A stretch of 64,000 bases of DNA, taken from the NCBI GenBank assembly GCA_027563935.2, contig CM050449.1, forward strand, positions 71,824,556 through 71,888,555. Reading direction: 5' to 3'. The notes under the pieces are model-generated. The model searched no databases. It worked only from the letters and a program-made list of their open reading frames with translations, and was not told the origin of the DNA. Below are positions 59,009 through 64,000 of this stretch, in pieces. Positions within the stretch are counted from its first letter, which is position 1, and each line of letters begins with the position of its first letter. The DNA comes from Costus lasius. Taxonomy: Eukaryota; Streptophyta; Magnoliopsida; Zingiberales; Costaceae. The position numbers were made by a program, and so were the translations under genes.

Positions 59009-60950
59009 TGTTGGGAAACCCCAGGGATATTTTACAATTTTTCAGAGATAGACATCACACATTACATTGCACAGCGGAAGAATATCCCCGAAACAGGCCA
59101 GTCCCAAAAACCTAGTAAACATCGTAAAGCGAGGGGATCTACACGATGTGATAGAAAATACCTTAAGCAAGCATGGATGTAGATGTCGAGGTAGGCACTC
59201 AAGTGTTCGCCCTCTGTAGTCTACATACACTGATGCCTCGAGTCCTCTTCTTCCATGCCCGGTGCTAGCCTTGGGAAGAAGATTCAAGCCTTGTTCTCTT
59301 TCTGCAAAACATGAACCACCTCCAAGGTAGAAGATGCGCCAAGAGAGGAAGGAGTGGAGATGTAGAAGATGCCGCTAAGAGATTCCCACACTTGCGCCAA
59401 GAAGGGAAGGGAAGAAGACACTTGCGGCTAGGGTTTGATGGAGGAAGAGTTGCGCCACTTGAACCCTTGCTCTCGCCCCTTTCCTTGCTCACGCCTCCAA
59501 GAGAATTAGTCACATGAAAGGGGGCAGCTAGGGTCTCTTTTATAAGGGAAAGAGGCGGTTTAGGGATGGCTAGGATCATGACAAGTGGGCGGGTAGGATG
59601 AGAAGGTTTGAGGTAAGGAAAGTCTCCAAGACTTTCATAAACCTCATTCAACCTATCCTTATTTGCCCAATAGCCATATCAGCCCAAGACATGCCTTAGA
59701 GGCATGCATTCCATCCAAGGAAGAAGGGGGAGGCGCCCTTTAATTCCATAATGAAGCAAAGGCGCCAACTTCTCCCCATTATACCCATAGGCGCCAATGG
59801 GAGAAGTTTTCTCCCCATTATACCCTTTTAGCCTCTTGTCTCTTCATGACAACTTATTAGTGAGCCCAATCAACCAATGGGCCTAGCCCAAAGTCCATTA
59901 TGCATGTTAACCAAGCCATTGGATCTAATCCATTGTAACCCAAGGTCAAATGAGGCTAACCATGGTTAATATGCCAAAAATTAAAGTTGGCTCTAATAAG
60001 TTTCTTCCATCTCATCAGGCCCATTGGTGCTTATGTAATCTCCAAAATAGATCCGAGCTATCCAATAACTCGATCATAAGGCTTCCTAATCAATATGAGA
60101 ACTCAAATATCTTGGTGTGTGACCCAATAGGTCCCTTTGACGTTGGCAGTGCTGACCACGGTCACCACAAGCAGTGAGTGGCACCTAGTAGTGCATCGCT
60201 GCTACCCAAGTCATTAGAATGGATATCAACATCGACATCCCCATCATCGCGACTAGGTACAGATACATTACAGTCCCTTTGCCGAACTGATATCCGATTG
60301 GACAAGTGTGTCATCACTTATTTTAACCCAATCACATGGCTATGACTAAATCAGGTCTTCACCTGGGTATGGCCATACACTTTCAGTCATAGACCATAGT
60401 GGAGCTCCATGGATATCATGCTTCCCTTAGGAAGGGGCAAATCCTTCTGTCTGTACATTGATCTTCTGATATGGGTCATGACATACTCAATGACAACCGT
60501 TATAACCTCCCAATTATGGTGAGGTATTAGGTTGCATCAAAGCATGTCCCTAACCATATAGAAGAGTCAGTGACTTCAAGTCTAAGGATCAATGCATCTC
60601 CTATCACTTGTAAGGGTAACTCATGACATCAAGTCATAGCCTCACAGCGAGTCTGTCCAGTATATCTACCATTGATATTACCATATGTCTGTCTTAGCAC
60701 CCCGTGCCTAACCAGCCCATATACCAATCTCACAAGTACCAAAGTTGTCCCTTATCCACTTAGGTATATCGACAGGGGACAATCTTTCGAGCACATATCC
60801 AATCTATCTCCAGGGACATTATCATATAAGTACATAAACGCAGATGTAGACAAACAACGACAATGACAATGCCAGTGTGATATAAGAAATACCAAAGTCA
60901 AGTTGTACATAGGTTGACCAAATATAGGTCTCAGGGCATATACACCAACA
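59009..60950 (-). repeat. Element H 3' LTR, 1942 bp, reverse orientation
   Basis: On the minus strand it starts TGTTGGTGTATATGCCC and ends ...GTTTCCCAACA. It is the only uninterrupted full-length family-2 LTR in the window. A TATA-like box lies at 59537-59544. Confidence 0.9.
59537..59544 (-). promoter_or_regulatory. Probable TATA box in LTR H
   Basis: TATAAAAG on the minus strand, followed downstream by the family-conserved CTAGC-CCCC block. Confidence 0.45.
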
Positions 60951-60961
60951 ATCTCCCACTT
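60951..60961 (-). other. Element H polypurine tract
   Basis: AAGTGGGAGAT on the minus strand, directly before the LTR. Confidence 0.8.
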
Positions 60962-60971
60962 GCACTTAGAC

Positions 60972-62967
60972 CTAGAGTTTGATGATTCTCAACCTCATAT
61001 CCCTGGCATGACCATCTTGCTTCTACTGTGCCAAAGCCTTGGTCAGTGGATCTACTAGATTGTTCTCTATGTTTACTCAGCTAATCTTAACATCACCCCG
61101 ATCTATGATCTCTCTGATCAGGTGAAATCTCCTGAGTATGTGTTTGGACCTTTGATGAAACCGTGGTTCCTTTGCCTATGCAATGGCTCCATTGTTGTCA
61201 CAATAGAGCTCAATAGGATCCGCAGCAGTTGGAACAACTTGTAGGTCAGATATGAACTTCCTTATTCAAACAGTTTCTTTGGCTGCCTCAGATGCAGCAA
61301 CATACTCGGCCTCTGTTGTAGAATCAGCTATGGTGGACTACTTGAAGCTGTTCCAGCAAATAGCACCTCAATTTAATTTGAACACATAGCCGGCCTGTTT
61401 CTAAAGTCGTCAGGGTTAGACTGGAATGACGCATTAGTGTAGCCCTGAACATTGAGCTTTTCCTGTCCCCCGTAGACCAAGAACAGATCCTTAGTTCTTC
61501 TCAGAAACTTTAGGATGTTCTTTATAGCCACCCAGTGCTACAAACCTGGATTGGATTGGAATCGGCTGGTTATACTTATAGCATAAGCCACATCTAATCT
61601 AGTACACAACATTCCATACATGATCGATCCCACTGCTGAAGCGTAAGGAACTTGACTCATTTCATCCCTCTCAGCCTGTGTGGAAGGACACTGGCTCTTT
61701 GAGAGAGTAACGCCATGTCTTATTGGAAGGTATCCTCTTTTGGATTGCTCCATATAGAACCTCTCTAGGACCTTATCAATGTAGGTACTTTGACTAAGGG
61801 TGAGGAGCCTCTTTGATCTATCCCAGTAGATCTTTACACCAAGAATATAGGTGGCCTCTCCTAAGTCTTTCATCTTGAAACACTTCCCTAACCATATCTT
61901 CACAGATTGAAGACTAGGGATGTCATTTCCAATGAGTAGTATGTCATCGACATACAAGACCAGAAAAGTCACCAAGCTCCCACCGAATTTTCTGTATACA
62001 CAGGCGTCATCTTTACTTTTAATAAAGCTATAATCTCTCACAGCTTCATCAAATCGAAGATTCCAACTTCGAGATACTTGCTTTAATCCATAAATGGATT
62101 TCTTCAGCTTGTAGACCTTACTTGTGTCTGCAGGATGGATGAATCCATCAAGTTGTGTCATGTACAAATCCTCTGTCAACTTTCCATTAAGGAATGCTAT
62201 CTTAACATCCATCTACCATATCTTATAATCATGATATGTAGCTATAGCAAGTAGAATATGAATGGATTTGATCATGGCAACTGGCGAAAAGGTCTCATCA
62301 TAGTCCACCCCGAGGACCTGTCTAAATCCCTTAGCCACTAGTCTACCTTTGAATGTAACTATGTTGCCATCCATGTCACTCTTCCTTTTGAAGACCCATT
62401 TACACCCTATAGGTTTTATCCCATCAGGCAACTCAACCAAATCCTAGACTTGGTTAGCCGACATGGAATCCATTTCGGATCACATGGCTTCAAGCCATCT
62501 CTCGAAGTCCGGTCCACTGACCGCCTCATCATAGGTTCTGGGTTCATCCTCAATGATGAAGATCCCATCGTGTTGCCCGGCAACCGGTACAGGTGAGACC
62601 TGTGTCTGAGCCTACATGGGACCTGTGTCTGAGCCTCAGGTTGCCCAGCAACCGGTGCAGGTGGCTCAAGTTCCATCTCTTTGTCTTGTGGTTGCACTTA
62701 GACCTCATCCAAGTCAAACTTGCTCCCACTGACTTCTCTCATGAGAAATTCTTTCTCTAGAAAGACAGCACCCCGAGCAACAAAAACTTTGTTCTCAGTG
62801 GGAACATAGAAGTAGTAACCCTTTGTTTCCTTTGGGTACCCCACAAAAATACATTTATTAGGTTCTAGCTTGCTAGAATCCTGACGCTTGACATAGGCCT
62901 CACATCCCCATATCCTGATAAAAGAGAGATTAGGGTGTTTCCCATTCCATACCTAGTATGGTATCTT
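60972..62967 (-). pseudogene. pol: Element H pol: integrase end, reverse transcriptase, RNase H
   Basis: The minus-strand frame from about 62960 holds the integrase end (SFIRIWGCEAYVK, FVARGAVFLEKEFL). The linker carries a small duplication (near 62597-62640). The RT follows, with MDVKIAFLNG and YVDDILLIGND (61950-62210), then a decayed RNase H (60972-61537). Stops or shifts at about 62698, 62450, 62213 and several in RNase H make it dead. The RT run 61538-62212 is still open. Confidence 0.88.
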
Positions 62968-62986
62968 GCCTCACATCCCCATATCC
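62968..62986 (+). repeat. 19-bp templated filler at the H/I junction
   Basis: Identical to 62897-62915 inside H's integrase, 71 bp to the left. It is placed where the integrase alignment is lost. Confidence 0.7.
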
Positions 62987-63070
62987 CTTGGCGGCTTGGC
63001 TTGTTTCCTTCTTCTCTTGGCACATCCTTTCTCTTGGTGGCGCAAGTGAAGTGGAGCATCTCCCTAAGGC
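62987..63070 (+). repeat. 84-bp templated filler at the H/I junction
   Basis: A copy of 63470-63553 in LTR I with one mismatch. It abuts the 19-bp filler with no base between. Confidence 0.72.
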
Positions 63071-63833
63071 ACAATTTGCTTCATAAGGAAGCAATTGGCG
63101 CCTCCCCCCTTTATCCCTTATGGTATGAATGCCTATATGGCAATGCTTGGGGCGCAAGGCAAGGCCTTGGCGCACAAAGAAAGGCATGGGCACAAAAGGA
63201 ATGGTTGAATGAGAATTATGGAAATGTCTTGGAGACTTTCCTTATCTCAAACCTTCTCATCCTAGCCGCCCACTTGTCTTGATCCTAGCCTTTCATAAAC
63301 CGCCTCTTGCCCTATAAAAGAGAACCTAGCCGACCCCTCTTATGAGTGATTAATCCTTGAAGGCGTGAACACAAGAAGAGGGGCGAGTGCTACGAGCAAG
63401 GGCGCATCTTCCTTCTTCCATAGCCGCAAGCTTCTCCCTCCTTTCCTCTTGGCGCAAGGAGCTTTGGTGCTTGGCGGCTTGGCTTGTTTCCTTCTTCTCT
63501 TGGCACATCCTTTCTCTTGGTGGCGCAAGTGAAGTCGAGCATCTCCCTAAGGCTTTGATCTTCTTCTCGAGGCTAGCACCGAGCGTGGAAGAAGAGAACT
63601 CAAGAGATCCGTGTGTGTGAGACTGCAGAGGGTGCACACTTGGGCGCCTACATCGGCATCACTCCAAATCGCTTTTAAGGTATTTCTTAACTCATCGTGT
63701 CGACTCTCTTGCTTGCGATCTTCACTAGGTTTTTGGGACTGGCCTGTTTCGGGGACATTCTTCCGCTGTGCAATGTATGTATGTATGTCCATGACTCTGA
63801 AAAATTGTAAAATGTCCCCGGGGTTTCCCAACA
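63071..63833 (+). repeat. Element I 5' LTR (copia family 2), 5'-truncated
   Basis: Family-2 LTR sequence in forward orientation, with TATAAAAG at 63313-63320. It ends ...GTTTCCCAACA at 63833, followed by a PBS. More than 1 kb of the LTR start is missing at the junction with H. Confidence 0.85.
63313..63320 (+). promoter_or_regulatory. Probable TATA box in LTR I
   Basis: TATAAAAG followed within about 15 bases by CTAGCCG and CCCCTCTTA, as in D, H and J. Confidence 0.5.
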
Positions 63834-63834
63834 G

Positions 63835-63846
63835 TGGTATCAGAGC
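63835..63846 (+). other. Element I primer-binding site (initiator Met tRNA type)
   Basis: TGGTATCAGAGC one base after the LTR end. Confidence 0.9.
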
Positions 63847-64000
63847 GGCTTGCAAGACTCGAATGATGTTTTATGCTTCTCTTTCATGCTCACATGCCAT
63901 ATCTCTATTTTCGTAAATAGCATGATGCATGGCGAACGATTTTTCTAAGTAGGAAAAATTAGGGTTTCTTGTTTCTATCATCCTCTCAATCTCTTTTTGA
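63847..64000 (+). other. Element I leader, continuing beyond the window
   Basis: Start of the internal region after the PBS. No coding sequence is visible before the window ends. Confidence 0.6.

Larger units (their letters stand above)
59009..62967 (-). mobile_element. Element H: truncated copia family-2 retrotransposon, minus strand
   Basis: A full 3' LTR (59009-60950), polypurine tract and pol 3' half are present on the minus strand. Its integrase is cut at about 62967 by a junction with LTR sequence of opposite orientation (element I). Gag, protease, most of integrase and the 5' LTR are missing. Confidence 0.87.

Noticed and set aside
62968..63833. H and I as one element rearranged by the same mixed-end integration as K
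   Set aside because: LTR I lacks its terminal TG end at the junction and there is no 5-bp duplication. Templated filler is present instead.

Overview
This window is repeat-rich plant nuclear DNA. I found no host gene, no tRNA or rRNA gene and no CRISPR array. Essentially every base belongs to LTR retrotransposons nested inside one another. The evidence is TG...CA long terminal repeats, initiator-Met (or Athila-type) primer-binding sites, polypurine tracts, 5-bp target duplications (TSDs) and Ty1/copia or Ty3/gypsy gag-pol reading frames. The Athila-type element, with an ORF-1-like third gene, and the chromodomain-carrying gypsy element point to a flowering plant. The species cannot be read from the sequence.

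Layout, left to right. Element A (copia family 1) runs from before base 1 to 17201. Its reverse transcriptase is split at 3373/14366 by an 11-kb composite, K (3374-14365), which fuses a 527-bp TRIM to a minus-strand, Tekay/Del-like chromovirus. A sits in element D (copia family 2; 17202-18125 and 27231-33661). D is also interrupted by element B (family 1; 18126-27230, TSD cacaa), and its 3' LTR by a 2.1-kb probable solo LTR, S (31468-33571, TSD gcctg). D sits in an older family-2 relic, E (33662-34948). A family-2 LTR, F (34949-36665 and 58072-58128), is split by a 21.4-kb Athila-type element, G (36666-58066, TSD gcttt). G's ORF-1-like gene is in turn split by element C (family 1; 44960-54030, TSD gaagc). 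The right end holds reversed family-2 pieces J (58129-59008) and H (59009-62967), then a forward family-2 5' LTR with PBS (I, to 63833) whose body lies beyond the window.

Activity. C is the only intact element: one 1293-codon gag-pol frame and two 1678-bp LTRs that differ at about three positions by eye. K is nearly intact (one homopolymer frameshift and two amber codons; LTRs about 0.5% different). B is older (LTRs about 1.5% different, several stops). G is older still (about 4% different). E and J are relics.

The most unusual observation is in K. Its left LTR has an exactly bounded 1145-bp inversion, and the TRIM sits at the outer end. The ends, the 5-bp duplications and the segment lengths fit a two-step event. 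First, one TRIM end and one gypsy end integrated together into the gypsy LTR before genomic insertion. Then the two remaining ends integrated into element A. Other points worth a look are covarying hairpins in the family-1 leader, an array of covarying hairpins in G present in both LTRs and the internal region, and a double templated-filler junction between H and I.
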